DNA of 64,000 nucleotides from Streptomyces sp. SID8374 (GTDB lineage Bacteria > Actinomycetota > Actinomycetes > Streptomycetales > Streptomycetaceae), in the NCBI RefSeq assembly GCF_009865135.1, contig NZ_WWGH01000001.1, positions 4,154,001 to 4,218,000 of the forward strand. The letters are read 5' to 3'. A program made the position numbers and the translations under genes. The notes beneath the pieces were generated by a model, which was not told the DNA's origin, did not search any database, and saw nothing but the letters and a program-made list of their open reading frames with translations. Below, in pieces: positions 42,322 through 50,036 of the stretch (position 1 is its first letter; each line of letters opens with the position of its first letter).

Positions 42322-43173
42322 ATGCCACCGAGGAAGGCGCCCACTGCGCGGCAGCGTCGCGTAGGTGCCGAGCTACGCAAGATGCGGCAGAGCGCGGGAC
42401 TGGCGCTTGCTGAGGCCGCCGCCCTGCTCAGTACGGAGCGCACCACCATCAGCAACACGGAGTCGGGGCGCTTCGGTGTGAGCGGCGATCGGGTCCGTAA
42501 CTGGGCGGGCGGCTATGCGTGCCCTGATGAGGCGTACGTGGAAGCACTCGCCGCGATGGCGGAGGAGCGGGGCCGGGGCTGGTGGGAGGACTACCGCAAC
42601 GACCTCATCAGCGGGGCGATGGATCTGGCCGAGCTGGAGCATCATGCGGTGGGTATCAGGGCGGTGCAGATCATGCACCTGCCGGGGCTGCTCCAGACCG
42701 AGGACTACGCCCGTGCGGTGCTCGCGGAGACCGTTCCGCCCCCGGCCCCGGCGCGACAGAGGCGCCATCTCTCCCATCGGCTCAAGCGCCGGGATGTCCT
42801 CGACCGGGAGAACCCGCCGACCTGCACGTTCCTCATCCATGAGGCGGCGCTGCGGATGACGTACGGCGACTCCGGCGTCGCGCGCGGCCAGTTGGACTAC
42901 TTGCTGCGCGAGTCGGAGCGCGACAATGTCACCGTTCGGGTGGTCCCCTTCGCCGCCGGCGGCTTTCCGGAGACCGGAAGCTCGACGCAGTATGTCTACG
43001 GACCCGTTCCGCAGTTGGATACCGTGCTGACGGACACAGCAGCCGGGCCTGCGTTCCTGGACGCCGAGACGCGTCTGGCGAACTATCGCGCGGCGATGGA
43101 TCGGGTCGAGGGGCTGTCTCTTGATCCGCGCAAGTCAAGAGACTTCATTCGTGAGGTCGCACAACAAGTGTGA
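42322..43173 (+). CDS. XRE-family regulator with DUF5753 domain
   Basis: 283 aa from ATG 42322, with AGGAGGGG upstream. The N-terminal helix-turn-helix is VGAELRKMRQSAGLALAEAAALL...RTTISNTESGRFGV. The DUF5753 region begins around GIRAVQIMHLPGLLQTEDYARAVL and extends to the C-terminus. This is the WhiJ/AbaA-orf type regulator family of Streptomyces, which acts together with a small DUF397 partner; the partner follows by three bases. Signals and targets are mostly unknown. Confidence 0.92.
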   Translation: MPPRKAPTARQRRVGAELRKMRQSAGLALAEAAALLSTERTTISNTESGRFGVSGDRVRNWAGGYACPDEAYVEALAAMAEERGRGWWEDYRNDLISGAMDLAELEHHAVGIRAVQIMHLPGLLQTEDYARAVLAETVPPPAPARQRRHLSHRLKRRDVLDRENPPTCTFLIHEAALRMTYGDSGVARGQLDYLLRESERDNVTVRVVPFAAGGFPETGSSTQYVYGPVPQLDTVLTDTAAGPAFLDAETRLANYRAAMDRVEGLSLDPRKSRDFIREVAQQV

Positions 43174-43176
43174 GGC

Positions 43177-43380
43177 GTGAAGCACGTGGAAATTCAGTGG
43201 CGCAAGTCGTCGAAGTCGTCGAACGCCGAGGGTAACGCCTGCCTGGAGCTGGCCGAGCACGGCGGCGAGATCCTGCTGCGTGAGAGCGACAACCCCGACG
43301 TGATCGTCCGCACGACCCGGGCCAAGCTCCGGGCGTTCCTGGGTGGCGCGAAGGAAGGCGAGTTCGACGACTTCGCCTGA
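43177..43380 (+). CDS. DUF397 partner protein
   Basis: 67 aa from GTG 43177. IQWRKSSKSSNAEGNACLEL is the family signature, and VIVRTTRAKLRAFLGGAKEGEF is the conserved C-terminal part. DUF397 proteins relieve repression by their cognate XRE protein in the WhiJ system. The gene directly follows the XRE gene and is followed by a strong intrinsic terminator. Confidence 0.93.
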   Translation: MKHVEIQWRKSSKSSNAEGNACLELAEHGGEILLRESDNPDVIVRTTRAKLRAFLGGAKEGEFDDFA

Positions 43381-43397
43381 GCCTTCGCGCTCAGGCG

Positions 43398-43441
43398 GCG
43401 AGCGGTTCCCACCGGCGCAGGTGGGGGCCGCTCGCTTTTTT
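43398..43441 (+). terminator. Intrinsic terminator with U tract
   Basis: GCGAGCGG-TT-CCCACC pairs with GGTGGG-GG-CCGCTCGC as a 16-bp stem, including two G-U pairs, around a 6-nt loop. Six T follow. A textbook U-tract terminator like this is uncommon in Streptomyces. Confidence 0.95.
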
Positions 43442-43488
43442 GTATCACTTGTTGGTTCGACAAGAATCACTCGTTAGACGTCAAACAC

Positions 43489-43518
43489 TTGATACGCGTC
43501 CGCACGACACGCTAGCTT
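43489..43518 (+). promoter_or_regulatory. Vegetative-type promoter
   Basis: TTGATA (43489-43494) and TAGCTT (43513-43518), 18 bp apart, fit the principal sigma-factor consensus. It lies in an AT-rich patch (about 43440-43500) that also holds the dyad CTTGT-N7-ACAAG (43448-43464). The start point would be about 43525, giving a leader of about 145 nt before the ATG at 43669. Confidence 0.55.
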
Positions 43519-43668
43519 CCTGATGTGCCGCCCCTCCACGAGGCGGTCAACTCCCCTTTCGTCTGCGCCCGTTGGGGGAGCCGTGAGCCAGGGCGCCCCC
43601 TCTCCGCAGCTCGTCACGCCGGCGGTGGTCAGGGGGCGCCCCTGGTGTCCTGCCCAGGAGGCCGCGCC

Positions 43669-44085
43669 ATGCTCGAACACGTCCCGGAACCCGCCAACTC
43701 ACCCTCGTACGCCTACTGGTGCGAGCGGTCCACCTACGCATCGGAGGACCTGGACGAGCCCGACTGCTTCGCGCGGTACTCCGCCGCCACGCCCGAGCTG
43801 GCGATCCAGCGCATCCGCGACGAGGCGCGGGCCCTGCTCGCCGAGTTACCGGAGGGGCAGCGCCCGGCGCTGGGGTGGGCCGAGGGAGTGGGCCGGGTCC
43901 GGGCTCTCGGGGCCCTGTACGGAGGCCGGACCTGCGGGTTCTCGTTGCGGCACGGGGACGGGTGGAGCGAGTGGGTGGTCCGCCCGCACCTCGTGCTGCC
44001 CGCCGAACCGGAGGCCCTGGCGGCGGAGCTGTCGGCGGAGGACGCGCCGTGCGGCGTGTGCGCGCTCTGCCGACAGGGCCGTTGA
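43669..44085 (+). CDS. Small protein with C-terminal CxxC, unknown function
   Basis: 138 aa from ATG 43669, with AGGAGG seven bases upstream. Features are an N-terminal YWCERSTYASEDLDEPDCFARYS, a central ALGWAEGVGRVRALGALYGG and a C-terminal EDAPCGVCALCRQGR that could bind metal or be redox active. An in-frame GTG at 43525 would extend it and coincides with the predicted transcription start, so a leaderless longer form is possible. No family recognised. Confidence 0.65.
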   Translation: MLEHVPEPANSPSYAYWCERSTYASEDLDEPDCFARYSAATPELAIQRIRDEARALLAELPEGQRPALGWAEGVGRVRALGALYGGRTCGFSLRHGDGWSEWVVRPHLVLPAEPEALAAELSAEDAPCGVCALCRQGR

Positions 44086-44157
44086 CCGCCGGACATCCCG
44101 GCCCCGTGCCGCGTGTGAGGCTCGCCCGGACACCACCTTCCGCGACAGGGTGGGGTC

Positions 44158-44505
44158 ATGAGCAACGAGACATCTGCCAGTACCGGCACGGAGAACACCC
44201 TCAAGACCGTCATCCATGTCGAGGACGTGGAACCGCACGAGGTGGCCCCCGGAATCCTGCGCCGCAAGCTGCCCGCCACCGACTACGCCCGGGGCTGGCT
44301 GATCGACTTCGCCGCGGGCACCGAGTGGCCCGAGGTCGATGAACACCCCACCGAGGAGCGGTACTTCGTCATCAGCGGCGAGGTGATCGACGGCGGTGAA
44401 CGGCACGGCCCGGGGTCGTACGTCGTGTTCGCGCCGGGGAGCGAGCACCGGCCGCGTACGGAGACCGGGGCCCGGATGCTCGGCATCTCGATGATGAGCG
44501 CCTGA
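44158..44505 (+). CDS. Cupin-domain protein
   Basis: 115 aa. A compact beta-barrel of the ChrR/cupin-7-like type. HPTEERYFVISGEVIDGGERHGPGSYVVFAPGSEHRP provides the two cupin motifs with His/Glu residues for metal binding. Possible roles are small-molecule binding or sensing. It follows the previous gene by 72 bp, and the coupling is unclear. Confidence 0.85.
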   Translation: MSNETSASTGTENTLKTVIHVEDVEPHEVAPGILRRKLPATDYARGWLIDFAAGTEWPEVDEHPTEERYFVISGEVIDGGERHGPGSYVVFAPGSEHRPRTETGARMLGISMMSA

Positions 44506-44575
44506 CGTGCCTGACGCGCCTGAAGCGCGGGAGCGTCTGTGCTTGCAGTTGCCGTTGCGGCAGCTCCTACCGTCG

Positions 44576-44986
44576 TGACCAGGGCCGGGACAGCCGGTCC
44601 TGGAAACGCGTTCGTGCGGAAGGTATGAGGAGATCGGCCTGCCGCCCGCCCGGATCGGGGCCAACGGCCACCGCCGCTACGAGGAGCGCCAGCTCCTGCT
44701 CCTGCAACAGATGCTTGTTCTAAGGGAGTTGGGCGTCGGGCTGCCCGAGATAGGCCGCATCCTGGCCGAGCAGGTCGACGAGGTGGAGGCCCTGCGCGGG
44801 CACCACCGGCGGCTGGTCGCCGAGCGGGACCGGCTTGATGCCCTGGCCGGAACCGTCTTCCGCCCGATCGGACGGTGCTGCGTGGACAACGAGCGGTGGC
44901 GCGGTGCGTACGAGGCCATCGCGCCGGGCCTGGCCGCGTACCAGCGTGACGCCATCGAGGCCTACGCCACCTCACGGCTGGGCTGA
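44576..44986 (+). pseudogene. MerR-family regulator lacking the start of its DNA-binding domain
   Basis: From base 44624 the frame reads YEEIGLPPARIGANGHRRYEERQLLLLQQMLVLRELGVGLPEIG, which is the second half of a MerR helix-turn-helix plus wing, then a dimerisation helix and a short effector domain ending ...AIEAYATSRLG. The expected first 17-18 residues (M-x-I-G-E-L...S-x-R-T-L-R-Y) are absent. Upstream in the same frame is an unrelated segment back to a TGA at 44574-44576, with no ATG, GTG or TTG before ATG 44711. An intact start is therefore missing, and the gene is probably a remnant. Its 3' end overlaps the convergent intact merR-type gene by 25 bp. Confidence 0.75.
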
Positions 44987-45363
44987 GCCACGGCCGGGGT
45001 CCGCCGCAGGGTCTTGCGGTGGGCCCGGTTCGTGGCCATCAGCACGTCCAGGGCGTCCCGGGTGCGGATCAGCTCCTCGATGTGGGCGGAGAGCCGTTCC
45101 CGCTCCTGCTCCATCCGTTCCATGGCGGCGTCGGACGTCGCCTCGCTCGGGGCGTCCACGCAGGGCAGCAGCTCCATGACGGTGCGGCTGGACAGGCCGG
45201 CGGCGTAGAGCCGCTGGATGAAGCCGACCCGGTCGATGTCGGCTTCCCGGAAGTGGCGCTGTCCGCTGTGGCTGCGCGTACTGGTGAGCAGGCCCTGCTC
45301 CTCGTAGTAGCGCAGGGACCGGACGCTGACGCCGGCCGCCTTCGCGAGCTCCCCGATGCGCAT
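44962..45363 (-). CDS. MerR-family regulator
   Basis: 133 aa from ATG 45363, with AAGGA eight bases upstream; the ORF extends further but without support. MRIGELAKAAGVSVRSLRYYEEQGL is the MerR helix-turn-helix start, followed by a wing, a long dimerisation helix (AMERMEQERERLSAHIEELIR) and no evident sensor Cys pair (a single Cys in LLPCVDA). It is divergent from an ene-reductase gene. A 16-bp palindrome sits in that gene's promoter spacer, the standard MerR activation geometry. Confidence 0.92.
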   Translation of the reverse strand: MRIGELAKAAGVSVRSLRYYEEQGLLTSTRSHSGQRHFREADIDRVGFIQRLYAAGLSSRTVMELLPCVDAPSEATSDAAMERMEQERERLSAHIEELIRTRDALDVLMATNRAHRKTLRRTPAVAQPSREVA

Positions 45364-45398
45364 GCTGTCCGTCCTTCTCGTCTTCGTCCTCTTCGGGC

Positions 45399-45430
45399 TT
45401 GCCTCTGACATTGATGTCAGGTTTTAGCGT
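45399..45430 (+). promoter_or_regulatory. MerR-type promoter/operator for the ene-reductase gene
   Basis: -35 TTGCCT (45399-45404) and -10 TAGCGT (45425-45430) are separated by 20 bp, longer than normal. The spacer begins with the palindrome CTGACAT-TG-ATGTCAG (45405-45420). Over-long spacers with a central dyad are the hallmark of MerR-activated promoters. Confidence 0.85.
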
Positions 45431-45480
45431 AGCCGCAGTGTCCGGTTCACGGGCGCCACGGAACGAGGAGGACGTTCGGT

Positions 45481-46611
45481 ATGACCCTTGTCGACAGCGA
45501 TTTCGAGACCCACTCCGACACCCAGTCCGACAGCCGGTCCGACACCCTTTTCACCGGGTACCGGCTCGGTGACCTCGCCCTTCCCAACCGGGTCGTGATG
45601 GCCCCCATGAGCCGCGTCCGGGCCGCCGCCGGTGGGCTCGCGACCCCGTCGATGGCGACGTACTACGCCCAGCGGGCCACCGCCGGGCTCATCGTGAGCG
45701 AGGGTGTGCAGCCGAGCCTGATCGGGCAGTCGAACCCGGGCACGCCGGGGCTGCACACCGATGAGCAGGTCGCCTCGTGGCGGCCGGTCACCGCCGCCGT
45801 CCACGCGAACGGGGGGCGGATCTTCGCGCAGATCATGCACGGCGGGCGGGTCTCGCATCCCGACACGAACGGTCTCGTACCGGTCGGGCCGTCCGCCGTA
45901 CCGGCCGTCGGCGAGGTCTTCACGCCGAGCGGGCCCCAGACCGCACCGATGCCGCGCGCCCTGGAGACCGCCGAGGTGCCCGAGCACGCGCAGTCGTACG
46001 CGGCGGCCGCCCGCCGGGCCGTCGAGGCAGGCTTCGACGGGGTCGAACTCCACGGCGCCAACGGCTACTTGATCTCCCAGTTCCTTTCCTCCAACGCCAA
46101 CCTGCGGACCGACCGTTACGGGGGTTCCGTCGCCAACCGCGTACGGTTCGCCGTCGAGGCGGTGGAGGCGACCATCGATGCCGTGGGTGCGGCGCGGACC
46201 GGGATCCGGCTCTCGCCGGGCGGGACGTTCTGGGGCGTCGAGGAGAAGGACGTACCCGAGCTCTACGCCGTACTGCTGGGGGAGCTGGCGCGGCTGGAGC
46301 CCGCGTACGTGCACCTGGAGGCGACCGCCGAGGACGAGATCCTGGTGGCCCTGCGGCGTGCGTGGCCGGGCGCTCTCATCATGAACCCGGTGCTGCCCAT
46401 GGGGGCGCGGCGGGCCGAACGCCCGGACGCGGACCGGTGGCTGGGCCTCGGCGCGGATCTCATCAGCTTCGGGCGGGCCTTCATCGCCAACCCCGATCTG
46501 GTCGAACGGCTGCGTGCGGGGCTGCCGCTCGCCGCGGAGGACCCGGAGACCTACTTCCAGGGGGGTGACACGGGGTACGTCACGTATCCGGCGTACCAGC
46601 ACGCGGGGTGA
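45481..46611 (+). CDS. Ene-reductase of the Old Yellow Enzyme family
   Basis: 376 aa, an FMN-dependent alkene reductase that reduces activated C=C bonds such as enones, quinones and nitro compounds. The barrel motifs are NRVVMAPMSRVRA, FAQIMHGGRVSHPD and VELHGANGYLISQFLSSNAN (His/Asn substrate anchors). The C-terminal FGRAFIANPDLVERL binds phosphate of FMN. The first 20 residues are Asp/Ser/Thr repeats (SDTQSDSRSDT). Expression is probably induced through the divergent MerR protein. Confidence 0.93.
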   Translation: MTLVDSDFETHSDTQSDSRSDTLFTGYRLGDLALPNRVVMAPMSRVRAAAGGLATPSMATYYAQRATAGLIVSEGVQPSLIGQSNPGTPGLHTDEQVASWRPVTAAVHANGGRIFAQIMHGGRVSHPDTNGLVPVGPSAVPAVGEVFTPSGPQTAPMPRALETAEVPEHAQSYAAAARRAVEAGFDGVELHGANGYLISQFLSSNANLRTDRYGGSVANRVRFAVEAVEATIDAVGAARTGIRLSPGGTFWGVEEKDVPELYAVLLGELARLEPAYVHLEATAEDEILVALRRAWPGALIMNPVLPMGARRAERPDADRWLGLGADLISFGRAFIANPDLVERLRAGLPLAAEDPETYFQGGDTGYVTYPAYQHAG

Positions 46612-46701
46612 GGCCGAGGGGGCGGCCCTCTTCCCGATATGACGTGTGCGCGTCAGAATCCTAGGGCCCGCCTGCCCCCCACGGCCCCCGGAGGCGCCCC
46701 C

Positions 46702-47625
46702 ATGTCCACCACCCCTGACTCCCCGGCGACGTCAGGTCTCCTGAGCACGCGCCGCGGCTTCCTGGCCGGCGCCCTCGCCGTCTCCGCCACCGCCGTCATC
46801 GGGGCCGCCCCCGCCGTCGCCGCCACGCGAAAGGCGGTCCGGGGGACGCAGGACTGGATGGGCGGCCTGCCCGACGGCACGGCGCTCCAGCGGCTCACGA
46901 TCCCGGGTACGCACGACTCGGGGGCGCGGTTCGGCGGGCCGTGGTCGGAGTGCCAGAACACCACGATCGCCCAGCAGTTGACCAGTGGGGTGCGCTTCCT
47001 GGACGTACGGTGTCGCATCACCGGGGGGTCGTTCGCGATCCATCACGGGGCCGCGTTCCAGAACATGATGTTCGGCGATGTCCTCATCGCCTGCCGGGAC
47101 TTCCTCGCCGAGCGGCCCAGCGAGACCGTGCTGATGCGGGTGAAGCAGGAGTATTCGTCCGAGAGCGACGCCGCGTTCCGGGCGGTCTTCGACGACTACC
47201 TCGACGGGCGGGGGTGGCGGTCGCTGTTCCGGCTGGACCCGGCCCTGCCCTCGCTCGGGCAGGCGCGGGGCAAGGTGGTGCTGCTGGCCGACAACGGCGG
47301 GCTGCCCGGGGTGCGTTACGGCGATCCGGCCGTCTTCGACATCCAGGACGACTACATGGCGGAGCCGTTCGCCAAGTACCCGAAGATCGAGGCCCAGTTC
47401 CGCAAGGCGGCCCAGCAGCCGGGCAAGTTCTACATGAACTACGTCTCCACCGCCGCCCTGATGCCGCCCCGCTGGAACGCCGACCGCCTCAACCCGCAGG
47501 TGCACTCCTTCCTGGAGCGCTCCGAGACCGCCGGGTGGACCGGGCTCGGCATCGTCCCGCTGGACTACCCGAACCAGCGGGGCGGGCTGGTGGAGTCGCT
47601 GATCCGGCACAACCCGGTGGGGTGA
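46702..47625 (+). CDS. Tat-exported PI-PLC-like phosphodiesterase
   Basis: 307 aa from ATG 46702, with GGAGG seven bases upstream. A twin-arginine signal (STRRGFLAGALAVSATAVIGAAPAVAA) is followed by the catalytic domain, with LTIPGTHDSG (first His) and FAIHHGAAFQ (second His), the paired histidines of phosphatidylinositol-specific phospholipase C X domains. It should cleave phosphoinositides or GPI-like glycolipids outside the cell. The length matches bacterial PI-PLC. Confidence 0.9.
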   Translation: MSTTPDSPATSGLLSTRRGFLAGALAVSATAVIGAAPAVAATRKAVRGTQDWMGGLPDGTALQRLTIPGTHDSGARFGGPWSECQNTTIAQQLTSGVRFLDVRCRITGGSFAIHHGAAFQNMMFGDVLIACRDFLAERPSETVLMRVKQEYSSESDAAFRAVFDDYLDGRGWRSLFRLDPALPSLGQARGKVVLLADNGGLPGVRYGDPAVFDIQDDYMAEPFAKYPKIEAQFRKAAQQPGKFYMNYVSTAALMPPRWNADRLNPQVHSFLERSETAGWTGLGIVPLDYPNQRGGLVESLIRHNPVG

Positions 47626-47688
47626 CGGGCGGGGCTTCCGGGGCTGGGCTCACTTCACCGGCGTGCGGCCAAGTCCGTCATGCGCCCC

Positions 47689-49221
47689 TCACATCCCCGG
47701 CGGCGGCGTAGGCGCCCCCGGCATCCTGATCGTCGCCACCGTGCCCGGGCCCTCGTCCGGGGCCGGGCGGAGGGTGATTTCGCCGCCTGCCTGCTGGATC
47801 GTGCGGGCCACGATGGAGAGGCCCAGGCCCGAGCCGGGGAGCTGGCGGGCGGAGGGGGAGCGCCAGAAGCGTTCGAAGACGTGGGGGAGTTCCTCGGCGG
47901 GGATGCCGGGGCCCCGGTCCCGTACCGTCAGCTCGCCCCGGTGCAGGTGCACGTCGATCGTGGCGCGGGGCGGGCTGAACTTCACCGCGTTGTCCAGGAC
48001 GTTGACGATCGCCCGCTCCAGGGCCGCCGGTTCGGCCCGTACGTACCAGGGGGCCAGGTCGGCGGTGATCGTCAGCTCGGGGCCGCGCAGGCGGGCGCGT
48101 TGCAGGGCGGTGCGGGTGATGTCGTGCAGGGCCACCACCTGGAGCGGGCCGGGCTGGGCGGCGTCGGGGCGGGCCAGTTCCTGGAGGTCGCCGATGAGGG
48201 CCGCCAGCTCCGTCATCTGCGCCTTCACCGAGGCCATCAGCGCCTTGCGGTCCTCCGGCGGGATCACCCGGCCCGTCTCGTCGCTGCGCGCCAGCAGCTC
48301 CACGTTGGTCCGCAGCGAGGTCAGCGGGGTGCGCAGCTCATGGCCCGCGTCCGCGATCAGCTGGGCCTGGCGGTCGCGGGACGAGGCGAGCTGGGCGGCC
48401 ATGGAGTTGAAGGAGTGCGACAGGCGGGCGATCTCGTCCTCGCCGTCGACCGGGATGCGTACGGTCAGGTCCTCCGTACGTGCCACGTGTTCGACGGCCT
48501 CGGTCAGCTCGTCCACCGGGCGCAGCCCCGACCTCGCCACCCACAGCCCGGCCGCACCCGCGCCGACCACGCCGATGCCGCCGACCAGGGCGAGGACCCA
48601 GGCGAGCGTGGAGAGCGGTGCGTCGATCTCGCTCAGCGGGCGGGCCACCGAGACCGCCAGCTGGTTGTTCTGCTGGCCGGAGCTGACCACCGGCGGCAGC
48701 TTGCGGGTGTAGACCCGCATGTCCTTGCCGTCGTCGTTCGCCGTCGTGTGCAGGGCGTCGCCCTGCCGGCCGGCCGCCACGGCGACATCGCTCGGCTGGG
48801 CGGGGACGGGCGTCGTGTTCGGGGCCGTGCAGTAGCTGCCGTTCGCCGCGACGATCTGCACCGTGTACTGGCCCGGGAACTCCTGGGCCGGCAGCTGCCC
48901 GCCGCTCAGGCACGAGCTCAGCAGATCGCGCATCGGCTCGTTGTCCATCTTCGCGTTGCGCAGCGAGTCGTCCAGCTGGTCCTCCAGCTGCGCCCGGGTC
49001 ACGAACCAGCACGCCACCGCCACCGCCGCGACCGCCACCGCGACCGCCGTGGCCACCAGCATCGCGAGCCGGGAGCGCAGCGGCAGGGTGCGGAAGCGGC
49101 GTACGAGCCCTTTACGGGCGGGAGCCGACTCGGCCCCGGCGGGAGCCGCCTCGCCCGCCGGGGGCCGCGCGGTGCCTGCGGGGGGTCGCGCCCCGCCCGT
49201 CGGGGGCTGCACCGTGCTCAC
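47689..49221 (-). CDS. Two-component sensor histidine kinase
   Basis: 510 aa from GTG 49221, overlapping the response-regulator stop (GTGA). The N-terminus is Pro/Ala-rich and cytoplasmic, and two membrane helices (about 53-73 and 206-228) flank an extracytoplasmic sensor with a Cys pair (Cys 104, Cys 131). A HAMP region follows, then the phospho-acceptor His 294 in DAGHELRTPL, and an ATPase with N box LDNAVKFS, G1 RDRGPGIP and G2 GSGLGLSIV. It resembles mycobacterial MprB, which senses envelope stress, and like it is linked to an HtrA-type protease gene. Confidence 0.93.
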   Translation of the reverse strand: MSTVQPPTGGARPPAGTARPPAGEAAPAGAESAPARKGLVRRFRTLPLRSRLAMLVATAVAVAVAAVAVACWFVTRAQLEDQLDDSLRNAKMDNEPMRDLLSSCLSGGQLPAQEFPGQYTVQIVAANGSYCTAPNTTPVPAQPSDVAVAAGRQGDALHTTANDDGKDMRVYTRKLPPVVSSGQQNNQLAVSVARPLSEIDAPLSTLAWVLALVGGIGVVGAGAAGLWVARSGLRPVDELTEAVEHVARTEDLTVRIPVDGEDEIARLSHSFNSMAAQLASSRDRQAQLIADAGHELRTPLTSLRTNVELLARSDETGRVIPPEDRKALMASVKAQMTELAALIGDLQELARPDAAQPGPLQVVALHDITRTALQRARLRGPELTITADLAPWYVRAEPAALERAIVNVLDNAVKFSPPRATIDVHLHRGELTVRDRGPGIPAEELPHVFERFWRSPSARQLPGSGLGLSIVARTIQQAGGEITLRPAPDEGPGTVATIRMPGAPTPPPGM

Positions 49222-49955
49222 GCCTCGCCGCTCCCGCCCGTACGGAGCGCGTAGCCCACCCCGCGTACGGTGTGGACCAGGCGCGGTTCGCCGCCCGCCT
49301 CCGTCTTGCGGCGCAGGTACATCACGTACACGTCCAGGGAGTTGGAGCTCGGCTCGAAGTCGAAGCCCCACACCGCCTTGAGGATCTGCTCCCGGGTCAG
49401 CACCTGGCGCGGGTGGGCCAGGAACATCTCCAGCAGCGTGAACTCGGTACGGGTCAGCTCCACCCGCCGCTCCCCCCGGGTGACCTCGCGGGTCGCCAGG
49501 TCCATCCGCAGATCGGCGAAGGAGAGCACGTCGTCGTCCGGGGCCTCCGCGCCCGCCGCCGACGCCGCGTACGAGCTGCGGCGCAGCAGGGCCCGGATAC
49601 GGGCGAACAGCTCGTCCAGCTCGAACGGCTTGACCAGGTAGTCGTCCGCGCCCGCGTCGAGGCCGGTGACCCGGTCCCCGACGGTGTCGCGGGCGGTGAG
49701 CATGAGGATGGGCGTGGTGGAGCCGGTGGCGCGGATGCGGCGGGCGGCGGTGAGGCCGTCCATGCGCGGCATCTGGATGTCCAGGACGATGAGGTCGGGG
49801 GTGTACGCCTCGGCCATCGCCAGGGCGTCGTACCCGTCGACCGCCACCTGGGTGCCGTACCCCTCGAAGGCGAGGCTGCGCTGGAGCGCCTCCCGTACGG
49901 CCGGTTCGTCGTCGACGATCAGGATGCGCTGGGGATCGTCTTCGGCGGGGCTCAT
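49218..49955 (-). CDS. OmpR-family response regulator
   Basis: 245 aa. Receiver domain with acidic DD 15-16, phospho-acceptor Asp 59 in LIVLDIQMPRMDG, and Lys in YLVKPFE. The winged helix is in LTRTEFTLLEMFLAHPRQVLTREQIL...NSLDVYVMYLRRK. It is the partner of the overlapping histidine kinase and resembles MprA. The upstream protease gene may be part of its regulon. Confidence 0.94.
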   Translation of the reverse strand: MSPAEDDPQRILIVDDEPAVREALQRSLAFEGYGTQVAVDGYDALAMAEAYTPDLIVLDIQMPRMDGLTAARRIRATGSTTPILMLTARDTVGDRVTGLDAGADDYLVKPFELDELFARIRALLRRSSYAASAAGAEAPDDDVLSFADLRMDLATREVTRGERRVELTRTEFTLLEMFLAHPRQVLTREQILKAVWGFDFEPSSNSLDVYVMYLRRKTEAGGEPRLVHTVRGVGYALRTGGSGEA

Positions 49956-50036
49956 CGCTGTGTCGTCCTCTTTCTCGTTCTCTTCTCGTCCCGGTCCGGT
50001 CTGCCCGGTCTGCGGGAGTGTCTCAGCCTCGCACGG

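Noticed and set aside
41858..42328. Minus-strand ORFs extending the GHKL ATPase gene upstream to 42254 or beyond
   Set aside because: The extra N-terminal residues have no family match, and a good SD-led ATG lies at 42074.
44158..44664. Minus-strand open frames opposite the cupin gene as an additional gene
   Set aside because: They are shadows. The cupin and CxxC proteins on the plus strand have SD sites, family motifs or strong codon bias.
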